Source: Promicromonosporaceae bacterium (GTDB taxonomy: Bacteria > Actinomycetota > Actinomycetes > Actinomycetales > Cellulomonadaceae). Taken from it: 43,805 nt of DNA. The translations under genes were made by a program, and so were the position numbers. The stretch spans positions 1 through 43,805 of the forward strand of contig WRHK01000032.1 in assembly GCA_009783295.1 (NCBI GenBank), in the 5' to 3' direction. The notes under the pieces are model-generated. The model was given only the letters and a program-made list of their open reading frames with translations. It made no database searches and had not been told where the DNA came from. Below are positions 35,916 through 42,820 of this stretch, in pieces (position 1 is the first letter of the stretch; every line of letters begins with the position of its first letter).

Positions 35916-36716
35916 ATGAGCGTGCCCACCCCGTACGAGGACCTGCTGCGCGACGTGCTCGAGCACGGCACCCACAAGGACGACCGCACCGGAACGGGCA
36001 CCACGTCGGTGTTCGGGCGTCAGCTGCGGTACGACCTCTCCCAGGGCTTCCCGCTCGTCACCACCAAGCGGGTGCACCTCAAGTCCGTCGTCTACGAGCT
36101 GCTGTGGTTCCTGCGCGGCGAGTCCAACGTCGCGTGGCTGCAGGAGCACGGCGTGTCCATCTGGGACGAGTGGGCCTCCCCGGAGGGCGAGCTCGGCCCG
36201 GTGTACGGCGTCCAGTGGCGCTCGTGGCCCACGCCCGACGGCGGGCACGTCGACCAGATCGCGCAGGTCGTCGAGCAGATCCGCACCAACCCCGACTCCC
36301 GGCGCCTGATCGTCTCCGCCTGGAACGTGGGCGAGATCGCCGACATGGCCCTGCCGCCCTGCCACCTGCTGTTCCAGTTCTACGTCGCCGACGGCAGGCT
36401 CTCCTGCCAGCTCTACCAGCGCTCCGCCGACCTGTTCCTGGGCGTCCCCTTCAACATCGCGTCCTACGCGCTGCTGACCCACATGGTGGCCGCTCAGACG
36501 GGCCTCGAGGTCGGCGAGTTCGTGTGGACCGGCGGCGACTGCCACATCTACGACAACCACGTCGAGCAGGTGCGCGAGCAGCTCAGCCGCGACCCGTACC
36601 CGTACCCGCAGCTGGCCCTCGCGCCGCGCGGCTCGATCTTCGACTACGAGTACGCGGACGTCGAGGTGCTCGGCTACCAGCACCACCCCGCCATCACGGC
36701 CGCGGTCGCGGTCTGA
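35916..36716 (+). CDS. thyA: Thymidylate synthase
   Basis: 266 aa, ATG start. It makes dTMP from dUMP using methylene-tetrahydrofolate, which is oxidised to dihydrofolate. Family motifs are the N-terminal [18 protein letters not shown], the catalytic C149 in [31 protein letters not shown], and [14 protein letters not shown]. The length is close to E. coli ThyA (264 aa). folA follows one base after the stop, so the two enzymes of the dTMP/folate cycle are co-expressed. It is the classical ThyA rather than the flavin-dependent ThyX. Confidence 0.97.
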   Translation: MSVPTPYEDLLRDVLEHGTHKDDRTGTGTTSVFGRQLRYDLSQGFPLVTTKRVHLKSVVYELLWFLRGESNVAWLQEHGVSIWDEWASPEGELGPVYGVQWRSWPTPDGGHVDQIAQVVEQIRTNPDSRRLIVSAWNVGEIADMALPPCHLLFQFYVADGRLSCQLYQRSADLFLGVPFNIASYALLTHMVAAQTGLEVGEFVWTGGDCHIYDNHVEQVREQLSRDPYPYPQLALAPRGSIFDYEYADVEVLGYQHHPAITAAVAV

Positions 36717-36717
36717 C

Positions 36718-37245
36718 GTGATCGCGCTCATCTGGGCCCAGGCGCGCGACGCCGAGGGCCGGCCCGTCATCGGCGTCCGCAACACCATCCCCTGGCACGT
36801 GCCCGAGGACGGCGCCCACTTCCGCCGCACCACGTCAGGGCATCCCGTGGTCATGGGGCGGCGCACCTGGGACTCGCTCCCCTCGCGGTTCCGGCCGCTG
36901 CCGGGGCGCACCAACGTCGTCGTGACGCGACGGCCCGACGACGTCGCCGACGTCTCCGGGTCGGAGACCGTCGTGGCCGGCTCCGTCGAAGAGGCGCTCG
37001 CCGCTGCGGCCGCCGCACCCGGCGGGGACGAGGTCTGGGTGATCGGCGGGGAGCAGGTGTACCGGGCCGCGCTGGACGTGGCGGACCGCCTCGTGGTGAC
37101 CGAGATCGACCTCGAGGTGGAGGGCGACGCGTTCGCCCCCGCCGTCGACTTCGCGCACTGGGCGCTCACCGACGACGCCCCGTGGGAGCAGTCTGCCGCG
37201 CCCGGCGAGCTCCGGTACCGGTACCTGACCTACGTGCGGCCCTGA
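36718..37245 (+). CDS. folA: Dihydrofolate reductase
   Basis: 175 aa, GTG start 1 bp after the thyA stop. It reduces the dihydrofolate made by ThyA back to tetrahydrofolate with NADPH. Motifs are IALIWAQARDAEGRPVIG, IPWHVPEDGAHFRR with the acidic active-site residue, VVMGRRTWDSLP, and VWVIGGEQVYRAAL for NADPH binding. The N-terminal insertion (ARDAEGRPVIGVRN) and the overall length are normal for actinobacteria. Confidence 0.96.
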   Translation: MIALIWAQARDAEGRPVIGVRNTIPWHVPEDGAHFRRTTSGHPVVMGRRTWDSLPSRFRPLPGRTNVVVTRRPDDVADVSGSETVVAGSVEEALAAAAAAPGGDEVWVIGGEQVYRAALDVADRLVVTEIDLEVEGDAFAPAVDFAHWALTDDAPWEQSAAPGELRYRYLTYVRP

Positions 37246-37264
37246 CCTTCAGGTAGTCCCAGAG

Positions 37265-37312
37265 CCCCCGAGGCCTCGTCGAGCATCGCTCGGCGGGGCC
37301 TCGGGGGGTTTT
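37265..37312 (+). terminator. Terminator of thyA-folA
   Basis: CCCCCGAGGCC (37265-37275) pairs with GGCCTCGGGGG (37298-37308), followed by TTTT (37309-37312). It is the only hairpin in the window with a clear intrinsic-terminator T-tract. Confidence 0.88.
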
Positions 37313-37699
37313 CCCTAGGAATGTCCAAGGGATGGTCACCTCCTCGCCCAGACTCGTGGCATCGCGCTGATGAAGCGCCTCTGCGGATCCGATGCCGCAG
37401 AACCGGGCGCCAGCGCCGTGCCTTCCTACCGATGACGCGAGGAAGGTGCGGCGCTGGTGGTGGGGGCCCACCGAGCGCGCTGCTTTCGCTGCGACGGCGC
37501 CGGCCGGCGTCATGGTGCTCGCGTCCGCCTCGTCGATCGGACTGGTAGCCCTCGTGGGGACGCCTGACGTACTCATTCCCCCACGGGCCGCACGCAGCTT
37601 TCAACCGTGCCTGTACGTAGATGTACTAAAGCCTGATGGGTGAAGTGTGAAAGCGCATAACGTCGCTGGCGTCTGACTCACCTCCCGAGGAGCGAACGC
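37313..37699. other. 387-bp region without a confident gene
   Basis: Composition is lower in GC than the neighbours, especially at 37600-37680 (TGTACGTAGATGTACTAAAG). It holds one candidate small frame (37392-37643) and, near its right end, a possible promoter for the response regulator: CTGATG (37633-37638), 16 bp, CATAAC (37655-37660). GAGGAG at 37687-37692 is the ribosome site for the GTG at 37700. No RNA gene or repeat was recognised. Confidence 0.5.
37392..37643 (+). CDS. Possible small membrane protein (83 aa)
   Basis: The frame encodes MPQNRAPAPCLPTDD, a basic-Trp patch (RKVRRWWWGP) and one hydrophobic stretch (FAATAPAGVMVLASASSIGL then VALVG). Codons in the middle have GC-rich third positions like real genes here, while the first 15 and last 15 codons do not. 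No ribosome-binding site precedes the ATG. It could be a decayed gene remnant or chance. I recognise no family. Confidence 0.25.
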   Translation: MPQNRAPAPCLPTDDARKVRRWWWGPTERAAFAATAPAGVMVLASASSIGLVALVGTPDVLIPPRAARSFQPCLYVDVLKPDG

Positions 37700-38452
37700 G
37701 TGCCCGCCCGGTCCCACCCTTCCCTTCCTGAGCCACTTGGCCAGAGTCCCACGGACAGGCCTGCGGCGAGCGGCGTCAGCAGGACTCTGCTGGTTGCCGT
37801 CGTCCAAGGCGAGGCCATGCTGCGTGGGCTGCTGCTCAGCCTGCTGGACGCGCACCCGCGCATCGAGGTCGTCGCCGCCGCGGCAGGTCAGCGCGAGGCG
37901 CTCGACGTGATCCGCCCGGGGGAGGTCGACGTCGCCCTGCTCGACGTCGAGCTGGACGACGGCAACGGCATCGCCCTCGCACGAACGCTGCAGGACCGTG
38001 ATCCCGACGTCCGGATCGTGCTGATGTCCAGCCGCAACAGGCTCCCTCTGGTGCGCTCGGTCAGTGCCGGCGCGCCGTCGCCGTGGAGCTACCTGTCGAA
38101 GCGCTCTCCGATCGGCCCAGGCGATCTGATCAGGGCGTTGGCGGCAACCGCCCAGGGGATAGCCGTCGTCGACCAGAGGCAGGCGGAGCGGTCCGAGAGC
38201 GCGTCCGAGACGCCATTGGCGCGGCTGTCGTCGGCGCAGCTCCGCGTGCTGCGGCTCGTGGCGCAGGGCAAGGGCAACGGCGCCGTCGCAGAGGAGCTGG
38301 ACATCACGCCCAAGGCCGTCGAGGCGCAGCTCACGAGGACCTACCGGACGCTCGATGTGCCGGAGGGAGCCAACAACCGGGTGACTGCCGTGCTGGAGTT
38401 CCTGCAGACGGTCCACACCGACGCCTGGCTGGACCCCGACGGGCCGCGATGA
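37700..38452 (+). CDS. Orphan LuxR-type response regulator with atypical receiver
   Basis: 250 aa, GTG start behind GAGGAG. After about 30 variable residues comes a receiver-like domain: LLVAVVQGEAMLRGLLLSLL, the candidate phospho-acceptor D82 in VALLDVELDDGNGI, the Ser/Thr position in VLMSS, and the conserved Lys in YLSKRSP. The usual acidic pair after strand 1 is replaced by Q-G-E, so Mg2+-dependent phosphorylation may be impaired. The C-terminal LuxR HTH is complete: LSSAQLRVLRLVAQGKGN, AVAEELDITPKAVEAQLTRT. No sensor kinase is adjacent, and the targets are unknown. Third-base GC is lower than in neighbours. Confidence 0.85.
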   Translation: MPARSHPSLPEPLGQSPTDRPAASGVSRTLLVAVVQGEAMLRGLLLSLLDAHPRIEVVAAAAGQREALDVIRPGEVDVALLDVELDDGNGIALARTLQDRDPDVRIVLMSSRNRLPLVRSVSAGAPSPWSYLSKRSPIGPGDLIRALAATAQGIAVVDQRQAERSESASETPLARLSSAQLRVLRLVAQGKGNGAVAEELDITPKAVEAQLTRTYRTLDVPEGANNRVTAVLEFLQTVHTDAWLDPDGPR

Positions 38453-38491
38453 GGCTGGCCGCGCGCCGCCGAGCACCGCGGCAACCCCGCG

Positions 38492-38539
38492 ACACGACGG
38501 AACCCCGTGACTCTCCAGAGCCACGGGGTTCCGCCGTGT
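38492..38539. terminator. Bidirectional terminator between response regulator and xylB
   Basis: An 18-bp stem with one mismatch (ACACGACGGAACCCCGTG with CACGGGGTTCCGCCGTGT) closes on a 12-nt loop. It lies between convergent genes, 39 bp after one stop and 31 bp from the other. Confidence 0.85.
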
Positions 38540-38570
38540 TCGCGTCGACAGCCTCAGCCGCCCTGGTCGG

Positions 38571-40037
38571 TCAGACCAGGTCGCGGACCGCCGCGTACTG
38601 CTCGCGAACGACCGGCTTCGGGTCGGCGGCGAGCGTCTTCGACATCTTCGTGGCCCACGCCGGCTGCGCGGCGGGAGCGCCGGCGGCCGCCGAGGCGAGC
38701 ACCCACGCGGCCTGGCGGGCGGCGCCGTCGGCCACGTACTCGCCGGGCTCCGGGATGGAGATCGGCAGGCCGAAGATCTGCGGGGCGATCTCCTGCACCG
38801 CGGGCGACTGGGCCGCGCCGCCGATGAGCATCACGCGCTCGACCGGGACGCCGAGCGAGCGCAGGGCGTCCATGCCGTCGGCCAGGCCGCACAGCATGCC
38901 CTCGATGTAGGCGCGGGCGACGTGCGCCTGCGTCATGTTCTTCAGGCGGATGCCGTGCAGCGTGCCCGACGCGTTGGGGCGGTTCGGGGTGCGCTCGCCC
39001 TGGAGGTAGGGGACCAGCACCAGGCCGTCGGAGCCGACCGGGGCGGCGAGGGCGAGGTCGGCCAGCTTGCCGAAGTCGGCGTCGAGCACCGAGCGGGCGG
39101 CGTCGAGCACCTGCGCGGCGTTGAGCGTCACGGCGAGCATGAGCGCGTTGCCCGTGCAGTCGGCGAAGCCGTTGATGGCGCCGGAGCCGTCCTGCGTGCG
39201 CTGCGGCGCGACGGCCGAGACGACGCCGGAGGTGCCGATCGAGATGGCGATGTCGCCGGGCTGCATGCCCAGGCCGATGGCAGCGCCCGCGTTGTCGCCG
39301 GCACCCGGGCCGATGAGGGCGGTGCCGTCGCCCGCGACGTCCGCGTGCGCGGTCGCGCCGGACTCGGTCGCCCCGATGACGCGCGGCAGCACGACGTCGT
39401 CGCGGCCGAAGGCCAGGCGGAGCAGGTCGAGGCGGTACTCGCCCGACTGTGCGTCGTAGTAGCCCGTACCGGACGCGTCGGAGGCGTCGGTGAAGAGCTT
39501 GTCGAGCTGCGGGCCCAGGGGCGACTCGCCCTCGGGGCCATAGCCGGCGATGCGCCACGACAGCCAGTCGTGGGGGAGGGCCACGGCGGCGACGCGCGCG
39601 GCGTTCTCCGGCTCGGCGTCGCGCAGCCAGCGCAGCTTGGTGATGGTGAGCGACGCGACCAGCACGGAGCCGACGGCGTCGGCCCAGGCCTGGGCGCCGC
39701 GCGAGCGGTCGCCCTCGCCGAGCTCGACGATGAGGTCCTCGGCCGCCTGGGCCGAGCGGGTGTCGTTCCACAGCAGGGCGTCGCGGACGACGTTGCCCTG
39801 GGCGTCGAGGGCGACCATGCCGTGCTGCTGGCCACCCACGGACAGGGCCGCGACGTCGGCCAGACCGCCGGCAGCGGCGGCAGCCTCGGCGAACGCGGTC
39901 CACCAGTGCTTGGGGTCGACGGACGTGCCGTCGGGGTGCTTCGCGGACCCGCTGCGCAGCAGTGCGCCGGTCTCGGCGTCGCGAACGACGATCTTGCAGG
40001 ACTGGGTGGACGAGTCCACGCCGGCAACCAGTGCCAC
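38571..40037 (-). CDS. xylB: Xylulokinase
   Basis: 488 aa from the GTG at 40037, which has CTGGAG 5 nt upstream; the longer frame to 40079 lacks a ribosome site. It phosphorylates D-xylulose to xylulose 5-phosphate. FGGY-kinase motifs are [12 protein letters not shown] (phosphate loop), [15 protein letters not shown], the catalytic Asp in [26 protein letters not shown], and [14 protein letters not shown] with [12 protein letters not shown] near the C-terminus. It follows xylA by about 135 bp on the same strand, so it shares the xylose-induced transcript or has a minor promoter of its own. Confidence 0.95.
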   Translation of the reverse strand: MALVAGVDSSTQSCKIVVRDAETGALLRSGSAKHPDGTSVDPKHWWTAFAEAAAAAGGLADVAALSVGGQQHGMVALDAQGNVVRDALLWNDTRSAQAAEDLIVELGEGDRSRGAQAWADAVGSVLVASLTITKLRWLRDAEPENAARVAAVALPHDWLSWRIAGYGPEGESPLGPQLDKLFTDASDASGTGYYDAQSGEYRLDLLRLAFGRDDVVLPRVIGATESGATAHADVAGDGTALIGPGAGDNAGAAIGLGMQPGDIAISIGTSGVVSAVAPQRTQDGSGAINGFADCTGNALMLAVTLNAAQVLDAARSVLDADFGKLADLALAAPVGSDGLVLVPYLQGERTPNRPNASGTLHGIRLKNMTQAHVARAYIEGMLCGLADGMDALRSLGVPVERVMLIGGAAQSPAVQEIAPQIFGLPISIPEPGEYVADGAARQAAWVLASAAAGAPAAQPAWATKMSKTLAADPKPVVREQYAAVRDLV

Positions 40038-40174
40038 GGCTACTCCAGAAGTTCTCGGTGGTTGAGCTTGTCGAAACAAGGGGTACTACGGCGGCGAGCC
40101 CCGCCGTCGGACCGGGACCGGGCGACGGCGGGGCTCGCGGAGGCAGGGCCTCAGTGGATCAGACGACCCTCAGC

Positions 40175-41335
40175 TCACTTGTTGCCGAGGATGTGGTTGA
40201 TCGCGAGCTGGTGCAGGCGGATGACGCCCTCGTGGCGCTTGCCGAGCTCCGTGATGTCCGGGTCGGCCTCGGCCATGAAGGACTCGAAGGACTCGCCCTC
40301 GGCGAGCGTCTTCGAGGTGTCGAGGATGCCGGCCTTCTCGAACGCGGCCTGGACCTCGGCGTCGGCGCGGTACGACTTCGACGCGGCGGCGAGGCGCTCG
40401 TACGACTCGATGTTCGCGGCGGCCGACTCCCAGATGCCATCCGTGTACTCGGTGCGCGACGGCTTGTAGTCGAAGTGACGGTAGCCGACGTAGGGGGCGA
40501 TGGTGCCGTTCGGCGAACCGTTCTCGAGGAGGTCGACCGTGAAGAACGACGAGAGCAGGTTGCCGTGACCGAAGACGAAGTCCTGGTCGTAGCGCGGGCC
40601 GTTCTGGCCGTTGAGGTCGATGTGGAACAGCTTGCCCAGGTACAGCGCCAGCGCGATGCCGTGCGTGTAGTCGAGGCCGGCCATCTCCTCGTGACCCACC
40701 TCGGGGTTGAGGCCGACGATGTCGCCGTTGTCGAGCGAGTCGATCAGCGCGATGGCGTGACCGATCGTCGGGAGGAAGATGTGGCCGCGGGGCTCGTTCG
40801 GCTTCGGCTCGAGGGCGACGCGCATGTCGTAGCCCTTCGACTTGATGTAGGCGGCGACGGTGTCGATGCCCTCGGCGTAGCGGGCGTGGGCGGTGCCCAG
40901 GTCCTTGGCGTTCGCGTACTCGACGCCCTCGCGGCCGCCCCACATGACGAACGTCGTCGCGCCGAGCTCGGCACCGAGGTCGACCTGCTTGAGGACCTTG
41001 CGCAGGCCGTAGCGGCGGACGTCGCGCGAGTTCGAGGTGAACGCGCCGGCCTTGAAGACCGGGTGCGAGAACGTGTTGGTGGTGACCATCTCGCAGACCA
41101 TGCCGGTCTCGGCGGCGGCGGCCTTGACCGAGTCGATGGCGGCGTGCTTCTCGGCGTCGGTCGCGTCGATCGGCCACACGTCGTTGTCGTGGAACGTGAA
41201 GGCGTGCGCACCGAGCTCGGCGAGCTTGCGGATGTTCTCGGCCGGGTCGAGGTGCGGGCGGGTCGCGTCGCCGAACGGGTCGACGCCCTGCCAGCCGGTG
41301 GTCCAAAGGCCGAACGAGTACTTGATGTCGCTCAC
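40175..41335 (-). CDS. xylA: Xylose isomerase
   Basis: 386 aa from the GTG at 41335, preceded by GAGGAGA. It converts D-xylose to D-xylulose with two divalent metal ions. The active-site residues are visible: H49 and D52 in FTFHDNDVW, the Glu and Lys in VALEPKPNEPRGH, the Glu/His pair in GLNPEVGHE, and the Asp cluster in FHIDLNGQNGPRYDQDF. The length and N-terminus (KYSFGLWTTGWQG) match the short class I enzyme of actinobacteria (Streptomyces, about 388 aa). It is divergent from the ROK regulator and shares a compact operator region with it. Confidence 0.97.
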   Translation of the reverse strand: MSDIKYSFGLWTTGWQGVDPFGDATRPHLDPAENIRKLAELGAHAFTFHDNDVWPIDATDAEKHAAIDSVKAAAAETGMVCEMVTTNTFSHPVFKAGAFTSNSRDVRRYGLRKVLKQVDLGAELGATTFVMWGGREGVEYANAKDLGTAHARYAEGIDTVAAYIKSKGYDMRVALEPKPNEPRGHIFLPTIGHAIALIDSLDNGDIVGLNPEVGHEEMAGLDYTHGIALALYLGKLFHIDLNGQNGPRYDQDFVFGHGNLLSSFFTVDLLENGSPNGTIAPYVGYRHFDYKPSRTEYTDGIWESAAANIESYERLAAASKSYRADAEVQAAFEKAGILDTSKTLAEGESFESFMAEADPDITELGKRHEGVIRLHQLAINHILGNK

Positions 41336-41380
41336 GGGTTGTCTTCTCCTCATCGAGCCGCGCAGCAACCCCGCACGGCA

Positions 41381-41401
41381 TTAGTTGTTCGGCTGAACTA
41401 T
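41381..41401. promoter_or_regulatory. xyl operator candidate 2 (TTAGTT...AACTAT)
   Basis: TTAGTTGTTCGGCTGAACTAT is an imperfect inverted repeat (TTAGTT against AACTAT, 9-nt centre). It overlaps the -10 of xylA and the -35 of xylR. ROK-family XylR proteins of Gram-positive bacteria bind TTAGTT/AACTAA-type palindromes, which makes this a strong candidate site. Confidence 0.55.
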
Positions 41402-41422
41402 TGCGGAGATCTCCGCTAGAGT
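41393..41422 (+). promoter_or_regulatory. xylR leaderless promoter
   Basis: CTGAAC (41393-41398), an 18-bp spacer and TAGAGT (41417-41422) place transcription exactly on the GTG at 41429. The palindrome at 41403-41416 abuts the -10, so autoregulation is expected. Confidence 0.55.
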
Positions 41423-41425
41423 CAA
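41397..41425 (-). promoter_or_regulatory. xylA promoter with embedded palindrome
   Basis: On the minus strand TTGACT (41425-41420) and AATAGT (41402-41397) have a 17-bp spacer, close to consensus. The spacer contains a perfect 14-bp palindrome, GCGGAGATCTCCGC (41403-41416), so a protein bound there would exclude RNA polymerase. Confidence 0.65.
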
Positions 41426-41428
41426 CGT

Positions 41429-42619
41429 GTGCCAGCCGATCCGCAGACAGCTTTTCCGAGGACCGCCGCACGCCAGCACACGTTGCGTGAGCGCAACCTG
41501 GAGCTTGTCGCGCGAGCGGTCTTCGAATCGCCGGAACCACTCTCCCGCGCCGATGTCGCCGCGTCCACCGGGCTGGCGCGAGCCACCGTGTCCACGCTCG
41601 TGGATCGACTGGTCGCGGGCGGATTGCTCGCAGAACTGGCGCCGGTGTCCGCCCAGAGGGCCGGTCGGCCGGCGGTCCCGCTCGTCCCCGCGGCGCGTTC
41701 CGTCGTCGGCGTCGGGCTCGAGGTGAACGTCGACTACCTCGGCGCGTGTGTGATGGACCTCACAGGCGATGTGGTCGACGAGCGCGTGATCCCTGGGTCG
41801 TTTCACGACAGCGACCCGTCGCTCGTGCTGCCACGGGTGGGCGAGCTGGCGCGCGAGCTCGTCGAGGAGGCCGCGTCCGACGGCATGCGCGTCGCCGGCG
41901 CGCGCCTCGCGCTGCCTGGTCTGGTGGACGCCCGCTCCGGCATCCTCCAGGTCGCCCCGAACCTCGGCTGGTCCTCGGTCGAGCCCGTCGAGCTGCTCGG
42001 CCTGGACGGCCTCCATGTCGAGGTCGCCAACGAGGCCAAGCTCGCCGGCCTCGCCGAGCTCACCGGCGACGTCTCGCCGTCGTTCCTCTACGTCTCGGCC
42101 GACGTCGGCATCGGTGCCGCGGTCGTCGTCGAGCGGCAGCTGTTCCTCGGCGAGCGCGGGTGGAACGGGGAGATCGGGCACGTCGTGGTCGACCCCGCCG
42201 GGCCGCGCTGCTCGTGCGGCAGCTTCGGGTGCCTCGAGCAGTACGCCGGCAAGGAGGCCGTGAACCGCGCGGCCGGGCTGCCCCCGGACTCCTCCGTCGA
42301 GGCGCTCGTGCGCGCCGTCGAGGCCAAGTCGCCCGAGGCGCAGGCCGCGGTGCGGCGCGCGGCGCTCGCGCTCGGTTCGGCCCTCGGCGACTTCGTGAAC
42401 CTGGTCGACGTCGGGACGATCGTCTTTGGCGGCCCGTACACGACCCTGCTGCCGCTCATGCGCGACGACATTGCGGCCGTGCTGGCGGACCGGGTGCTGT
42501 CGGCACCGTTCGCTCCGGTGGAGCTGCGGGCCGCGGTGGCCGGGCCCTACGCGGCGATGGCGGGCGGGGCGCGCGAGGTGCTGCGCGACGTGCTGGCGTC
42601 GCCGGCGGACTGGGTGTGA
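41429..42619 (+). CDS. xylR: ROK family repressor, probable XylR
   Basis: 396 aa, GTG start, probably leaderless. The N-terminal winged helix is LRERNLELVARAVFESPE, LSRADVAASTGLARATVSTL and VDRLVAGGLLAEL (residues about 15-65). The ROK sugar-binding/kinase-like domain follows, with VEVANEAKLAGLAEL, YVSADVGIGAAVV, and the zinc motif CSCGSFGCLEQYAG. It probably binds xylose or a derivative and releases the xylA promoter. The assignment to xylose rests on the divergent xylA gene, not on the protein itself. Confidence 0.9.
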   Translation: MPADPQTAFPRTAARQHTLRERNLELVARAVFESPEPLSRADVAASTGLARATVSTLVDRLVAGGLLAELAPVSAQRAGRPAVPLVPAARSVVGVGLEVNVDYLGACVMDLTGDVVDERVIPGSFHDSDPSLVLPRVGELARELVEEAASDGMRVAGARLALPGLVDARSGILQVAPNLGWSSVEPVELLGLDGLHVEVANEAKLAGLAELTGDVSPSFLYVSADVGIGAAVVVERQLFLGERGWNGEIGHVVVDPAGPRCSCGSFGCLEQYAGKEAVNRAAGLPPDSSVEALVRAVEAKSPEAQAAVRRAALALGSALGDFVNLVDVGTIVFGGPYTTLLPLMRDDIAAVLADRVLSAPFAPVELRAAVAGPYAAMAGGAREVLRDVLASPADWV

Positions 42620-42639
42620 GGTCGTCTCGCGATGGCCGG

Positions 42640-42645
42640 TAGGCT
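42640..42645 (+). promoter_or_regulatory. -10 box of the tRNA-Arg gene
   Basis: TAGGCT lies 12 bp before the mature tRNA 5' end, giving a short 5' leader. A -35 is not clear (TGAGGT at 17-bp spacing, overlapping the end of xylR). Confidence 0.35.
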
Positions 42646-42657
42646 GTGACCCGCTAC

Positions 42658-42730
42658 GCGCCCGTAGCTCAATGGATAGAGCAGCGCTCTCCTAAAGCGC
42701 AGGTTGCTGGTTCGACCCCAGTCGGGCGCA
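42658..42730 (+). tRNA. tRNA-Arg (anticodon CCU)
   Basis: The full cloverleaf can be drawn: acceptor GCGCCCG/CGGGCGC with discriminator A, D arm GCTC-AATGGATA-GAGC, anticodon arm GCGCT-CTCCTAA-AGCGC with anticodon CCT at 42691-42693, variable loop AGGTT, and T arm GCTGG-TTCGACC-CCAGT. It is 73 nt long; the 3' CCA is not encoded. It reads AGG codons, rare in such a GC-rich genome. A TnpB gene begins 90 bp downstream. Confidence 0.97.
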
Positions 42731-42820
42731 CTGTCAAGCGTTTCCGCATCTTGTTGCGACATCGTGATCTGCAGAACCGCCTCTTGACACGTCAAAGTCG
42801 GCGTCTGCCAGGGTTTTCGC
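42731..42820. other. 90-bp gap between tRNA and tnpB
   Basis: It includes TTGACACGTCAA (42784-42795), a palindrome (TTGAC-AC-GTCAA) that also contains a perfect -35 hexamer. No good -10 follows at normal spacing. It has a lower GC content than the surroundings and may be the left end of the insertion element. No copy of the tRNA 3' end was seen as a direct repeat. Confidence 0.45.
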
